A stretch of 64,000 bases of DNA from Rhizobium leguminosarum bv. trifolii WSM2297. Lineage in GTDB: Bacteria; Pseudomonadota; Alphaproteobacteria; Rhizobiales; Rhizobiaceae. Shown one piece after another: positions 29,238 to 38,022 of the stretch (position 1 is its first letter; each line of letters opens with the position of its first letter). Location of the stretch: positions 3,528,253-3,592,252 of the forward strand of contig NZ_JH719395.1 in NCBI RefSeq assembly GCF_000271845.1. Reading direction: 5' to 3'. Made by a program: the position numbers and the translations under genes. Below the pieces are notes generated by a model that was not told the DNA's origin, did no database searches, and saw only the letters and a list, made by a program, of their open reading frames with translations.

Positions 29238-30350
29238 ATGACTGTGCGCAATCTTTTCCTGCTGCCGGGTGACGGCATCGGTCCCGAGGCTATGGGCGAG
29301 GTCCGCAAGATCATCGCCTATATGAACGAGGCGATGAATGCCGGTTTCGCCACCGACGAAGGCCTTGTCGGCGGCTCTGCCTATGATGCGCATGGCGCGG
29401 CGATCTCGGAAGCCGACATGCAGAAGGCGCTTGCCGCCGATGCCGTTCTCTTCGGCGCCGTCGGCGGCCCGAAATGGGATAGCGTGCCTTACGACGTGCG
29501 CCCGGAAGCCGGCCTGCTTCGCCTGCGCAAGGATCTGCAGCTGTTTGCCAACCTGCGCCCCGCCATCTGCTATCCGGCCCTTGCCGCGGCTTCGTCGCTG
29601 AAACCGGAACTGGTCGAAGGCCTCGATATTCTGATCATCCGCGAGCTGACCGGCGGCGTCTATTTCGGCGAGCCGAAGGAGATCATCGATCTCGGCAACG
29701 GCCAGAAGCGCGGTATCGACACGCAGGTCTACGACACCTACGAGATCGAGCGCATCGCCGGCGTCGCCTTCGAAATGGCCCGCACCCGGCAAAACCGCGT
29801 CTGCTCCATGGAAAAGCGCAACGTCATGAAGTCGGGCGTGCTCTGGAACCAGGTGGTGACCGAAACGCACAAGGCGAAATATTCCGACGTCCAGCTCGAA
29901 CACATGCTGGCCGATGCCGGCGGCATGCAGCTGGTGCGCCAGCCCAAGCAGTTCGACGTCATCGTCACCGACAATCTCTTCGGCGATATGCTCTCCGACG
30001 TCGCCGCCATGCTGACCGGCTCGCTCGGCATGCTGCCCTCGGCCTCGCTCGGGGCGCCTGACGGCAAGACCGGCAAGCGCAAGGCGCTCTATGAGCCGGT
30101 ACATGGCTCGGCCCCCGACATTGCCGGCAAGGGCATCGCCAATCCGATCGCCATGATCGCCTCCTTCGCCATGTGCCTGCGTTACTCCTTCAATCTGGTG
30201 AAGGAAGCCGACGACCTGGAAAAGGCGATCGCCAACGTGCTCGACAAGGGCATCCGCACCGGCGACATCATGGCCGATGGCGCAAGACAGGTCGGCACCG
30301 TCGAGATGGGCGATGCGATCCTCGCCGAGTTCAAGTCGCTTTCCGCCTGA
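29238..30350 (+). CDS. leuB: 3-isopropylmalate dehydrogenase
   Basis: This 370-residue NAD-dependent oxidative decarboxylase carries out the third step of leucine synthesis. [15 protein letters not shown] opens the protein. The substrate and metal region reads [15 protein letters not shown], and the nucleotide-binding [18 protein letters not shown] is near 285-302. ATG 29238 is preceded by AGGAGGG. A strong terminator follows the stop. Confidence 0.97.
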   Translation: MTVRNLFLLPGDGIGPEAMGEVRKIIAYMNEAMNAGFATDEGLVGGSAYDAHGAAISEADMQKALAADAVLFGAVGGPKWDSVPYDVRPEAGLLRLRKDLQLFANLRPAICYPALAAASSLKPELVEGLDILIIRELTGGVYFGEPKEIIDLGNGQKRGIDTQVYDTYEIERIAGVAFEMARTRQNRVCSMEKRNVMKSGVLWNQVVTETHKAKYSDVQLEHMLADAGGMQLVRQPKQFDVIVTDNLFGDMLSDVAAMLTGSLGMLPSASLGAPDGKTGKRKALYEPVHGSAPDIAGKGIANPIAMIASFAMCLRYSFNLVKEADDLEKAIANVLDKGIRTGDIMADGARQVGTVEMGDAILAEFKSLSA

Positions 30351-30375
30351 TATATTTCACGTGAAACAGTACCCG

Positions 30376-30407
30376 GCCCTTCGCATCGCAGATGCGGAGG
30401 GCTTTTT
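30376..30407 (+). terminator. Intrinsic terminator after leuB
   Basis: The twelve-base stem GCCCTTCGCATC / GATGCGGAGGGC (one mismatch) closes on GCA and is followed by five T. It starts 25 bases past the leuB stop. Confidence 0.85.
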
Positions 30408-30585
30408 CATCAAGCGTCGAGAAGCCGCAACCCGCTCGGTCGAATTCTCCGAAACGGACTATTCCTAGCCACAATCTCGTGTATTTTTGCGCCGGATTGC
30501 GAGCGCATAATCCCTGTGATAAGCGCGCCCTTAACGCCTCTTTCGGGCGCGGGGCGCTGAGGGCGAATTCGAACGGACGACGGCA

Positions 30586-31338
30586 ATGCGGGCATTTTGG
30601 GCTTCCCTGGACAGGCGCTGGCGCCGGAGCAGCATCGGCATGCCGCCTTTGCGTTGGCAGGCCTGTCTTTTCATCACGCTCAATGCGGTGATCCTTTCGA
30701 TGCTGCTCTTCGATGCGCCGATCGGCGCCAGCGAAGCTCCCGCGCCGGTGAAGCACCTCGGCGAGATCATGACCGGTTTCGGCGATTCCGCCTGGCTGAT
30801 CTATACCAGCATTCTACTGTTCTTTCAGGGCCGGGCCGGCTACAAGCTCGTCAAGACGGCGCGCTCCAAGGCGCAGGCTCTCTATGTCAGCTGGATCGGC
30901 GCCTATCTTTTTGCCACGGTCGTCTTCTCCGGACTTCTCGCCAACCTGCTGAAGCGGGCGATCGGCAGGGCGCGTCCCGACCACTTCCATGATTACGGCA
31001 TGTTTTCCTTCACGCCTTTTTCAGGCCATGCCGCTTTCGAAAGCTTTCCGTCCGGCCATTCCACCACGGTCGGCGCCTTCTTCGCGGCCTTTGCTCTGCT
31101 GTTTCCGCGCTACCGCGTTGTCTTCATCGCCTGCGCCATCTGGCTTGGCATGACGCGTGTCATGGTCGGCGCCCATTATCCGAGCGACGTCATTGCCGGC
31201 CTTGCCTTTGGCGGCTGGTTCTCACTGCTGACGGCGATCGTCTTTGCCCGCTGCGGCCTGCTCTTCAAGCTGGCGCCGGATGGCTGGCCGCTCGCCAAAC
31301 ACCTTTTCCCTGACATTGAAAAGCCCGGCGCCTTGTGA
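30586..31338 (+). CDS. PAP2-family membrane phosphatase
   Basis: This 250-residue integral-membrane acid phosphatase has about five or six helices. The tripartite phosphatase signature is present: KRAIGRARP (about 124-132), PSGHST (about 152-157) and TRVMVGAHYPSDV (about 184-196), giving the catalytic histidines and aspartate. Likely substrates are lipid phosphates such as phosphatidate, undecaprenyl pyrophosphate or lipid A phosphate; which one cannot be decided. ATG 30586 was used. It stands alone. Confidence 0.9.
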   Translation: MRAFWASLDRRWRRSSIGMPPLRWQACLFITLNAVILSMLLFDAPIGASEAPAPVKHLGEIMTGFGDSAWLIYTSILLFFQGRAGYKLVKTARSKAQALYVSWIGAYLFATVVFSGLLANLLKRAIGRARPDHFHDYGMFSFTPFSGHAAFESFPSGHSTTVGAFFAAFALLFPRYRVVFIACAIWLGMTRVMVGAHYPSDVIAGLAFGGWFSLLTAIVFARCGLLFKLAPDGWPLAKHLFPDIEKPGAL

Positions 31339-31352
31339 GCGCCGGGCCGTTT
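31323..31352. terminator. Terminator at the end of the PAP2 gene
   Basis: GCCCGGCGC (31323-31331) pairs with GCGCCGGGC (31339-31347), followed by CGTTTTC. The PAP2 stop codon lies in the loop. The site sits between converging genes and may serve both. Confidence 0.6.
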
Positions 31353-31380
31353 TCTCAAGTTTTCAGACGCGAGCGCGTCA

Positions 31381-33267
31381 TCAATCCATTGCGTGGATAT
31401 CCCTGTTCTTCGTTTCCGGCAGGAAGATCAGGCCGATCACCAGCGTGATCGACGCAAACACGATCGGATACCAGAGACCATAGTAGATATCGCCTGCGGC
31501 AGCGCTCATCGCGAAGGCCGTCGCCGGCAGCAGGCCGCCGAACCAGCCATTGCCGATGTGATAGGGCAGCGACATGCCGGTATAGCGGATGCGGGTCGGG
31601 AAGAGCTCGACCAGCAGAGCGGCGATCGGGCCGTAGACCATCGTCACATAGAGGACGAGGACGAACAGGATTGCGATCGTGCCTATCCAGTTGACGCGGG
31701 CGGGATCGGCAGTCATGGCGAAAGCGCCGCCATTGGCGACGTTGTAGACCGCCATGTCGGTGACGCCAGTGGCCTCATCTGCCGTCAGCAGCTTGGTTTC
31801 AACAAGCTTGGCCGCCGGCACGGTTTCCTTTTCGCCGGCGCGGACGGTGTCCGCATTGAGCGCCAGTTCCGGATTGGCGGCGATGAAGGCATCGAGCTTG
31901 GCATCCGGCACCTTGGCGGCACCGCGCTTCAGCGGATAGCCGGCATCGTGAAGGGCAATGTTGACGCCCTTTTCGAAGGCGGCGGTCATGCCCTTGGCCT
32001 TGTCGCCGGCAGCAACTACGTCGAAGCTCGGGATCGTCGCGTTGCCGACCTTAACGGTTGCCGGCTGTCCGGCAGTACCGGGCACGACGTCATAAGGCAC
32101 CGAGTTCTTCGTCAGGAACGCCGTCGCCACATCGCAGGAGCTGGTGAACTTCGACGTGCCCGTCGGGTTGAACTGGAATTTGCAATCCGCCGGATCGGCC
32201 GTCACCGTCGCGCGGATCGAGGCCTGCGCTTCGGCAAGCGCCGGGTTCGCCGTCCAGGTCATCGCCTTGAACAGCGGATTATACGTCACCGCCGCGATGA
32301 GCAGACCCGCCATGATGATCGGCTTGCGCCCGATCTTGTCGGAGAGGCCGCCGAAGATGACGAAGAACGGCGTGGCGAGGAAAAGCGCGATGGCGACCAT
32401 GATGTTGGCCGACTGCAGATCCACCTTCAGCACGTTCTGAAGGAAGAAGAGCGCATAGAACTGGCCGCCATACCAGACGACCGCCTGGCCCATGGTGGCG
32501 CCGAGAAGCGCGATGATCGCAATCTTGGCATTTCTCCATGTTCCGAAGGCTTCGGTCAGCGGCGCCTTGGAGCCTTTGCCCTCCGCCTTCATGCGCTGGA
32601 ACGCCGGCGATTCGTTCATCTTCAACCGGATCCAGACGGAAATGCCGAGCAGGACGACCGACACCAGGAACGGAATGCGCCAGCCCCAGGCGGCGAACTG
32701 AACCGCACCCATCAGATATTGAACCAGGACGATGACGATCAGCGACAGGAACAGACCGAGTGTCGCCGTCGTCTGGATCCACGAGGTGAAGTAACCGCGA
32801 CGCCCGTTCGGCGCATGTTCGGCGACATAGGTTGCCGCACCGCCATATTCACCACCGAGCGCCAGGCCCTGCAGCAACCGAAGGCCGATCAGAATGATCG
32901 GGGCTGCGATGCCGATTGTGGCGGCACCCGGCAGGATGCCGACGAGGAAGGTCGACAGACCCATGATCATGATCGTCACAAGGAAGGTATACTTGCGGCC
33001 GACGAGGTCGCCGAGACGGCCGAACACCAGCGCGCCGAAGGGGCGCACCAGGAAGCCGGCGGCGAAGGCAAGCAGCGTGAAGATGTTGCGCGTCGCCTCG
33101 GGATATTGGGTGAAATAGGTCGCGCCGATATAGGTGGCGAGCGAACCGTAGAGATAGAAATCATACCATTCGAAAACGGTGCCGAGCGAAGAGGCGAAGA
33201 TCACCTTCTTCTCTTCGCCCGTCATCGGACCGGCCTTTGCGCCGTCGATGCTTGCGACATTTGCCAT
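31381..33267 (-). CDS. MHS-type MFS transporter with a large internal insertion
   Basis: This 628-residue member of the metabolite:H+ symporter group has the opening FASSLGTVFEWYDFYLYGSL and the loop signature GRLGDLVGRKYTF. Ordinary members are about 430-450 residues. Here about 190 extra residues (roughly 333-520) sit after the predicted eighth helix and contain mainly soluble, Ala/Lys/Asp-rich sequence (for example FNPTGTSKFTSSCDVATAFL). Helices resume at NWIGTIAILFVLVLYV, so the insertion is probably a periplasmic domain. ATG 33267 follows GGAGGACAG. The substrate is unknown, perhaps a dicarboxylate or an osmolyte. Confidence 0.88.
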   Translation of the reverse strand: MANVASIDGAKAGPMTGEEKKVIFASSLGTVFEWYDFYLYGSLATYIGATYFTQYPEATRNIFTLLAFAAGFLVRPFGALVFGRLGDLVGRKYTFLVTIMIMGLSTFLVGILPGAATIGIAAPIILIGLRLLQGLALGGEYGGAATYVAEHAPNGRRGYFTSWIQTTATLGLFLSLIVIVLVQYLMGAVQFAAWGWRIPFLVSVVLLGISVWIRLKMNESPAFQRMKAEGKGSKAPLTEAFGTWRNAKIAIIALLGATMGQAVVWYGGQFYALFFLQNVLKVDLQSANIMVAIALFLATPFFVIFGGLSDKIGRKPIIMAGLLIAAVTYNPLFKAMTWTANPALAEAQASIRATVTADPADCKFQFNPTGTSKFTSSCDVATAFLTKNSVPYDVVPGTAGQPATVKVGNATIPSFDVVAAGDKAKGMTAAFEKGVNIALHDAGYPLKRGAAKVPDAKLDAFIAANPELALNADTVRAGEKETVPAAKLVETKLLTADEATGVTDMAVYNVANGGAFAMTADPARVNWIGTIAILFVLVLYVTMVYGPIAALLVELFPTRIRYTGMSLPYHIGNGWFGGLLPATAFAMSAAAGDIYYGLWYPIVFASITLVIGLIFLPETKNRDIHAMD

Positions 33268-33443
33268 TGTCTGTCCTCCACAGAGTGATGAGCAACGCGC
33301 GCGACCCACTCTCCTCAAAGCAGACCCCTGGCCGCGACACGCCTGACAAGAGTGTGCCAGAAACGCCGGATCAAAAAGAGAGAGGCTTTGGGATTATGAC
33401 TTTAGTCTAAGAAAGACATGATTATCCGGGAACGATCAACGCG

Positions 33444-34709
33444 CTATGCCCTCAGCGCCTGCGCCGGCGATTGCCGGTAGGCGAGCACCGCCGGCAGTGT
33501 GGCCAGAAGTGTGGCGAAGGCCAGCAGCAACGCCGCGAGCCCGGCGTCTTCGCGGGCGAAGCCGACCGGCATGGCGATCCCGCTCGTCTCAGAGAACATG
33601 CCTGAAAAGGTCAGTGCCGCGGCATAACCGAAGGTGAATCCAAGCCCGATGCCGACTGCTACCAGGAAGAAGAATTCCAGCCAGACAATGCCGAAGATCG
33701 CGCCGCGCGGCGCGCCGAAGGCCCTCAGCGCGCCGATCTGGCGGCGGCGCTGACCGATATGGATCACCGTGACCAGCACGAGCGAGGCTGCGACGAGAGC
33801 TTGCGCCCCGGCGGCGACCGCGACGAGGATCTGTTTGGCGTCGCCGAGCGTGGCGTAGAGATTGGTCAGTACCTCGCCGGGAAAAACCGCGACGGTATTG
33901 CCGCTGCGATAGTCCTGCCGCAGCTTGTAGGCGTCAGCGATCGTCTTCGGCTTGACGAGGATGGCTGGAAGGCCTGGTGAATCCGCAGTCCAGGTCTCGT
34001 CGAGCGCGGCATCCGGATCGGCTTCGCCATGATGCTCATGCGCATCATGAGCGGCACCGGCCTGCTGATGATCGTGCTCGGCGCCCTCCGTCGCATGCTC
34101 CTCCGCCACCATGCCGTGGATATGCCAGACGGCCTGGATCGGAACCAGAATGGCCCGATCCCAGGCGGTGCCGGTCGGCCGCAGGCGGCCGGCGATATGG
34201 TAGACGAGTTCGGTATGCGTCTCGCCGCCTTCTTCCGCCAGGCCGTGCATCGGCTTAATCTCGCCGCCGAGCGAAAGCTTGACGGCGGAGCCGATCACCG
34301 CCTCCCCCTCGCGCGCGAAAACCTTGCCCTCGGCAAGGCCGCCGGACAGGCTATGGGCCAGCACAGCTGTCGTGCCGACGATCGGGTAGCCGGAAAAGGA
34401 ATCGCCGATGCCGATCGGAGCGGCCCAATCGACGCGGGGATCGGCGACAAGCCTGGCCAGCACCTCGCCCGGCATCAGCGGCAAAGGCGAGGGCTGCAGA
34501 AAAACGGAGGACAGCACCAGCTGCGTCTCGCTGCCGCCGGCGCCGATGACGAGATCGAACTTATCGGCGGCGCGTGCGCTGCCGAGACGAAGGGCCCGCT
34601 CCTGCAGCACGACGGAAACGCCGAGCGCGGTCGCAAGCGCCACCAGGAGCACAACCACCAGCGACCCCGCCCAGAGGCGACGAAGATCGGAAAGGATGAA
34701 GCGGATCAT
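33444..34709 (-). CDS. FtsX/MacB-like ABC transporter permease with histidine-rich loop
   Basis: This 421-residue permease has one N-terminal helix (about 10-32), a large periplasmic domain, and three C-terminal helices (for example ALVAASLVLVTVIHIGQRRRQ followed by the FtsX core). Residues about 195-230 are strikingly His-rich (HIHG, EHDHQQ, HDAHEHHGEAD), which suggests binding of zinc or another transition metal. It is coupled to the ATPase gene by a four-base overlap and follows a DUF3299-type gene. I infer a metal-related MacB-like complex, similar to the Zur-controlled ABC systems described in Pseudomonas and Vibrio. Confidence 0.85.
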   Translation of the reverse strand: MIRFILSDLRRLWAGSLVVVLLVALATALGVSVVLQERALRLGSARAADKFDLVIGAGGSETQLVLSSVFLQPSPLPLMPGEVLARLVADPRVDWAAPIGIGDSFSGYPIVGTTAVLAHSLSGGLAEGKVFAREGEAVIGSAVKLSLGGEIKPMHGLAEEGGETHTELVYHIAGRLRPTGTAWDRAILVPIQAVWHIHGMVAEEHATEGAEHDHQQAGAAHDAHEHHGEADPDAALDETWTADSPGLPAILVKPKTIADAYKLRQDYRSGNTVAVFPGEVLTNLYATLGDAKQILVAVAAGAQALVAASLVLVTVIHIGQRRRQIGALRAFGAPRGAIFGIVWLEFFFLVAVGIGLGFTFGYAAALTFSGMFSETSGIAMPVGFAREDAGLAALLLAFATLLATLPAVLAYRQSPAQALRA

Positions 34710-35398
34710 GCGGCCTCACCCGCCATTGTCGCGGAATCGTCGCTGATCCGGCCGGAACCGAAGGTGATGCGCCGTTCAAGCCGGCTGGCCAGGCGCTGAT
34801 CGTGTGAAACGACGATCAGCGTGCTGCCTTCGGCAATGGCAAGATCGAGGATAAGATCGCCGACAGCCTCACCGCTTTCGGCATCGAGGCTCGCGGTCGG
34901 TTCGTCGGCGATGATGACGCCGGGCTTGCGAAGCAGCGCTCGGCCGATTGCCACGCGCTGCATCTCGCCGCGCGACATGGTTTCGATCTTCTGGCCGGGG
35001 CGGGAAAGACCAACGCTGCTCAAAAGCGCATGCGCCCGCTCGATGACATCCGCCGTGGCAGCCCTAGCAAGCCGCGCCGGCAGCAGCACGTTTTCCAGCG
35101 CCGACAGGCCGGGGAAGAGATGAAATTCCTGCATGACGAGGCCAATATTGGCGGCACGGAACCGGTCGCGCCGGCTTTCGGAAAAACTCGAAATATCCTC
35201 GCCGTTCCAACGGATGCGGCCTTGCCGTGTCCGTTCCAGCCCGGCAATGATATTGACGAAGGTGCTCTTGCCGGAGCCGGAGGCGCCGGTGATCGCGACC
35301 CTGCTGCCGGCATCGATCGACAGGCGGCCGATCGCCAGCGCCGGCGAGGACAGGCCCGGAAAGGTGACTGAGAGATTTTCGATATTAAGAGCGAGCAT
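34706..35398 (-). CDS. ABC transporter ATP-binding protein (LolD/MacB type)
   Basis: This 230-residue ATPase pairs with the permease that overlaps it. Walker A GASGSGKST is near 38-46 and Walker B GVIIADEPTASLD near 160-172. The ABC signature reads [15 protein letters not shown], where the usual LSGGQ has an Arg and a Glu. ATG 35398 lies 6 bases after the DUF3299-type gene stop, so the three genes form one unit. It most likely drives a mechanotransmission-type cycle rather than classical transport, as in MacB and LolCDE. Confidence 0.92.
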   Translation of the reverse strand: MLALNIENLSVTFPGLSSPALAIGRLSIDAGSRVAITGASGSGKSTFVNIIAGLERTRQGRIRWNGEDISSFSESRRDRFRAANIGLVMQEFHLFPGLSALENVLLPARLARAATADVIERAHALLSSVGLSRPGQKIETMSRGEMQRVAIGRALLRKPGVIIADEPTASLDAESGEAVGDLILDLAIAEGSTLIVVSHDQRLASRLERRITFGSGRISDDSATMAGEAA

Positions 35399-35404
35399 AG
35401 CGGT

Positions 35405-35866
35405 TCAGACGGCGAAATATTCGGCCTGGCGGATGCGCAACAGGCTGACGAAGCCGGTTTCCGGATCCGTCCACGAGCCGTATTCCAGCGTGCCGCGCAC
35501 TTCGATCGTCTGGCGCGGCTGCACGAAGGTCTGCTTCTCCGAGAGATAGACGACGACGATATTGTCCGGCCAGTCCGCATCCGAGGAGCAGAAGGGGCAG
35601 AGCGACATCGGTATTTCTGTGAGTACGAAAAACTGCGCTTCGGCCTTCAGCGGCGGCGCCATGAAGCCCTTCATGCTGATTTCCTGGCCCGCGAGGCGCT
35701 TCACCTTGTCGGAGAATTCGAGGCCGAGAACACTGAACTTGCCGTAGAGCTCGTCGAAGGAGAGCGAAGGATCGGCAGCGCGAACCGCAGAAACGCTAAA
35801 GGGTAACGCAACCGCGGCGCCGATCAGCCGACGGCGGCTGAGATACAGCGAAGAGAATATGTCCAT
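35405..35866 (-). CDS. Exported DUF3299-like protein with Tat-type signal
   Basis: This 153-residue protein opens with MDIFSSLYLSRRRLIGAAVA, a twin-arginine-like motif (SRRRLIG), and a likely cleavage after AVRA near residue 30. The mature part contains MKGFMAPPLKAEAQFFVLTE and CPFCSSDADWP, a CxxC that could bind metal or be redox active. The combination resembles DUF3299, a family often found beside zinc-regulated MacB-like ABC genes. It leads the ATPase-permease unit and lies 99 bases downstream of phoA, beyond a terminator-like hairpin. Function is inferred only. Confidence 0.78.
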   Translation of the reverse strand: MDIFSSLYLSRRRLIGAAVALPFSVSAVRAADPSLSFDELYGKFSVLGLEFSDKVKRLAGQEISMKGFMAPPLKAEAQFFVLTEIPMSLCPFCSSDADWPDNIVVVYLSEKQTFVQPRQTIEVRGTLEYGSWTDPETGFVSLLRIRQAEYFAV

Positions 35867-35883
35867 GGCGACCTCCAGGAAAC

Positions 35884-35910
35884 AAATCCCGGCCGCTGAA
35901 CGGCCGGGAT
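35884..35910 (-). terminator. Hairpin between alkaline phosphatase and the ABC unit
   Basis: A perfect 10-bp stem ATCCCGGCCG / CGGCCGGGAT around CTGAA is followed on the minus strand by TTTGTTT. It should attenuate rather than fully block read-through from phoA into the DUF3299/ABC genes. Confidence 0.65.
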
Positions 35911-35965
35911 CATGATCGACGAAAGAGGCAAGGCCGGCAAGCGCCCTTGGCGGATTGGCTTCAGA

Positions 35966-37720
35966 TCAGTTCGTCTGCTTGGCGCCGAGAGCGAAAGTAT
36001 CGGCGAGTACGCGGTAAACGTCGCTCTGTTCCAGGTAGCCATGGAAGCCTTCGGCGCCCGGACCGGCCGATTGCATGACGACGTCGTCGACTGCATGGAC
36101 GCCGCTCTCGCTGCTCTTCGGAAGATTGCCCTGAACGAAGACGGCGCCGGGAACATCCTTATACTGTTCGTTGGCGACATATTCCTTCTTTTCGTTCTGG
36201 ACAGCCGGAACGAAGGGGCCGTCGAGCTTCGGACGGAAGGTCTCGTAGTGGTCAGGGCCGTTATTGGCGCTGAGAAACAGGCGGCGGCTGACGTCGATCT
36301 TATCGGGATAACCGTCGCCGTTTTCGTCCTTGTAGTTCGGGAAGCCGGCCTCGGCATAGGTGCCGACCTTTTCGCGCATTTCCGTGCCGGGCTTCTCATC
36401 ATCGACGGTGCCGATGATCGATACGCCATGCGTATGATCGCCGGTGACGACAATCAGCGTATCCGGATGCGCCTTCTGGAATTCGCGCGCAACGCCGATC
36501 GCCTTATCGAATTCGATGGTTTCGACGACGGCGCGATCCCAATCGAGCGGATGGGACATCTTGTCGATCGAGGAGCCTTCAACCATCAGGAAGAAACCGT
36601 CAGGATTCTTGGACAGGCGGTCGAGCGCGGCCTTGGTCATGTCGACGAGACCCGGCTGGTTCGGGAACTTGTCGACCGTGCCCTTCTTCAGGAATTCGCG
36701 GTCGAGCGTGACGTCCATATTGCCGGTGTGGAACAGGCCGAGGAGATTGCCGTCAGCCGATGCATTGGCTGCGAGCTCGTTCTTGTCGGTCACAAGCTTG
36801 TAGCCGGCATCCTGGAACTGTTTGATGTAATCCTGATTGTCCTTGCGCTTCGAACCCGCGACCTCTTTGCCGAGGAAATAGGCCGAGCCGCCGCCAAGCA
36901 GGACTTCCGGCTTGACCTCGAGCAGCATGCCGACGATGTCGGCCTTGTCGTTGCGGTTGCGGGTATGGGACACGACCGCAGCCGGCGTGGCATCCTCGAC
37001 CTCGGCCGTTGCAACGATGCCGATCGACTTCTTGGTCGTGCGGCGAACGGCTTCCGCGAAGGTTTCGACACGCGGGTCATCGAGCGAGGCCGGCGTACGG
37101 TCCGCGTAGACGCCGATCGCGTTGACCGCCGTCTTGTGGCCCGTCATGTAGGCCGACATGGTGTTGGCCGAATCCGTGGCAACGGCATTCGTCGCCGACG
37201 TGCCGATGAAAGCCATGCGATCGAGATCGTCCATGTTCAGGCGGCCGTTCGCCTTACCTTCGGTCATGCCCTTGGACATGATGCGGGCGGCGGTGCGATG
37301 CGCAACCGAAAGCCCGTCGCCGAGCAGGAAGATGATGTTCTTGGCCTTCGGCTGAGCGGCGGTTTCGTAGACATTCCAGGTAACCGACTTCGTTTCGTCG
37401 CCGGCGGCGACCTCGACCTTGTAGTCGCCCGGAGTTGAGATCTTCAGGCCGCGCAACAGCAGAGCGGAGCCGAGAGCCTTGTCATCCTTGCCTTTTTCCA
37501 GCTCGATAAACTGCGCCTCGCCACCGAGGACCGTCTTGTAATCCTGGCCGTTGACGGTGATCTTCACGTCTTCAGGCTTGACCTGCTTGTTGAGCTCGAC
37601 CTTGAAATCGAACGGCGAACCGACAAGAATCGTCGCGCGATCGAGCGGATAGACCGTCGTCGCCTGAGCGGCGCCTGCAAGCATGGTGGTGGCCGCAAAG
37701 GCGGCGAGAAGCGTACGCAT
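35966..37720 (-). CDS. phoA: Alkaline phosphatase with an N-terminal Ig-like extension
   Basis: This 584-residue periplasmic phosphomonoesterase releases phosphate from organic esters. The signal peptide ends near residue 20 (AQA-TTVY). About 105 residues of beta-rich, Ig-like sequence precede the phosphatase domain, which begins KNIIFLLGDGLS. Active-site features are TDSANTMSAYMTG (nucleophilic Ser), VEGSSIDKMSH, VVTGDHTHG and GVHAVDD (zinc ligands). ATG 37720 was chosen at the signal peptide. E. coli PhoA has about 470 residues and lacks the extension. A Pho box lies 60 bases upstream. Confidence 0.92.
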   Translation of the reverse strand: MRTLLAAFAATTMLAGAAQATTVYPLDRATILVGSPFDFKVELNKQVKPEDVKITVNGQDYKTVLGGEAQFIELEKGKDDKALGSALLLRGLKISTPGDYKVEVAAGDETKSVTWNVYETAAQPKAKNIIFLLGDGLSVAHRTAARIMSKGMTEGKANGRLNMDDLDRMAFIGTSATNAVATDSANTMSAYMTGHKTAVNAIGVYADRTPASLDDPRVETFAEAVRRTTKKSIGIVATAEVEDATPAAVVSHTRNRNDKADIVGMLLEVKPEVLLGGGSAYFLGKEVAGSKRKDNQDYIKQFQDAGYKLVTDKNELAANASADGNLLGLFHTGNMDVTLDREFLKKGTVDKFPNQPGLVDMTKAALDRLSKNPDGFFLMVEGSSIDKMSHPLDWDRAVVETIEFDKAIGVAREFQKAHPDTLIVVTGDHTHGVSIIGTVDDEKPGTEMREKVGTYAEAGFPNYKDENGDGYPDKIDVSRRLFLSANNGPDHYETFRPKLDGPFVPAVQNEKKEYVANEQYKDVPGAVFVQGNLPKSSESGVHAVDDVVMQSAGPGAEGFHGYLEQSDVYRVLADTFALGAKQTN

Positions 37721-37779
37721 GGAAAACCCCCGTTTTCGTTTGCAGAGAATAGAGAACCGGGCCGGGATATCTGCCGGCG

Positions 37780-37797
37780 ATGACAACGGCATGACAA
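37780..37797 (-). promoter_or_regulatory. Pho box upstream of alkaline phosphatase
   Basis: On the minus strand the direct repeat TTGTCAT-GCCG-TTGTCAT matches the PhoB consensus CTGTCAT-N4-CTGTCAT except for the first base of each half. It lies 60 bases before the phoA ATG, in position to activate it under phosphate limitation. Confidence 0.85.
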
Positions 37798-37902
37798 AAG
37801 GTCGCAGTGTCGCGACCACTCTCTCCGGCCATGGGCTTTCAGCGCAAAAACCTTGACTCCTGTGGAAAACCTTCTAAGAGCAACAGCGGAAAAGGAATCT
37901 CC

Positions 37903-38022
37903 ATGGTTCGCGACGAACACGCCATTGCTGAGTGCAATGACCGGGCACGGGTTGCCGGGGTGGATATTGCCGTTCCGGTTTCTGCCAAAACCAAGGCCAA
38001 AACGACGACGAAAACCGTCTGA
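37903..38022 (+). CDS. Possible 39-residue basic-tailed protein
   Basis: A short frame opens with MVRDEHAIAECNDRAR and ends in a repetitive KTKAKTTTKTV. AAGGAATCTCC precedes its ATG at good spacing. A TTGACT hexamer at 37853 with TAAGAG at 37875 (16-base gap) could be a promoter for it or for asd downstream. I recognise no family. It could equally be the asd leader. Confidence 0.3.
   Translation: MVRDEHAIAECNDRARVAGVDIAVPVSAKTKAKTTTKTV

Noticed and set aside
31393..33288. 631-codon plus-strand frame opposite the MHS transporter
   Set aside because: Antisense shadow with His/Arg/Asp-rich nonsense composition. The minus-strand transporter has clear helices.
35867..35965. Search for a Zur box before the DUF3299-like gene
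   Set aside because: No GTTAT-type inverted repeat typical of rhizobial Zur sites is present, so zinc control there is not supported by the sequence.
35912..37438. 508-codon plus-strand frame opposite alkaline phosphatase
   Set aside because: Antisense shadow. The minus strand carries all PhoA active-site motifs.
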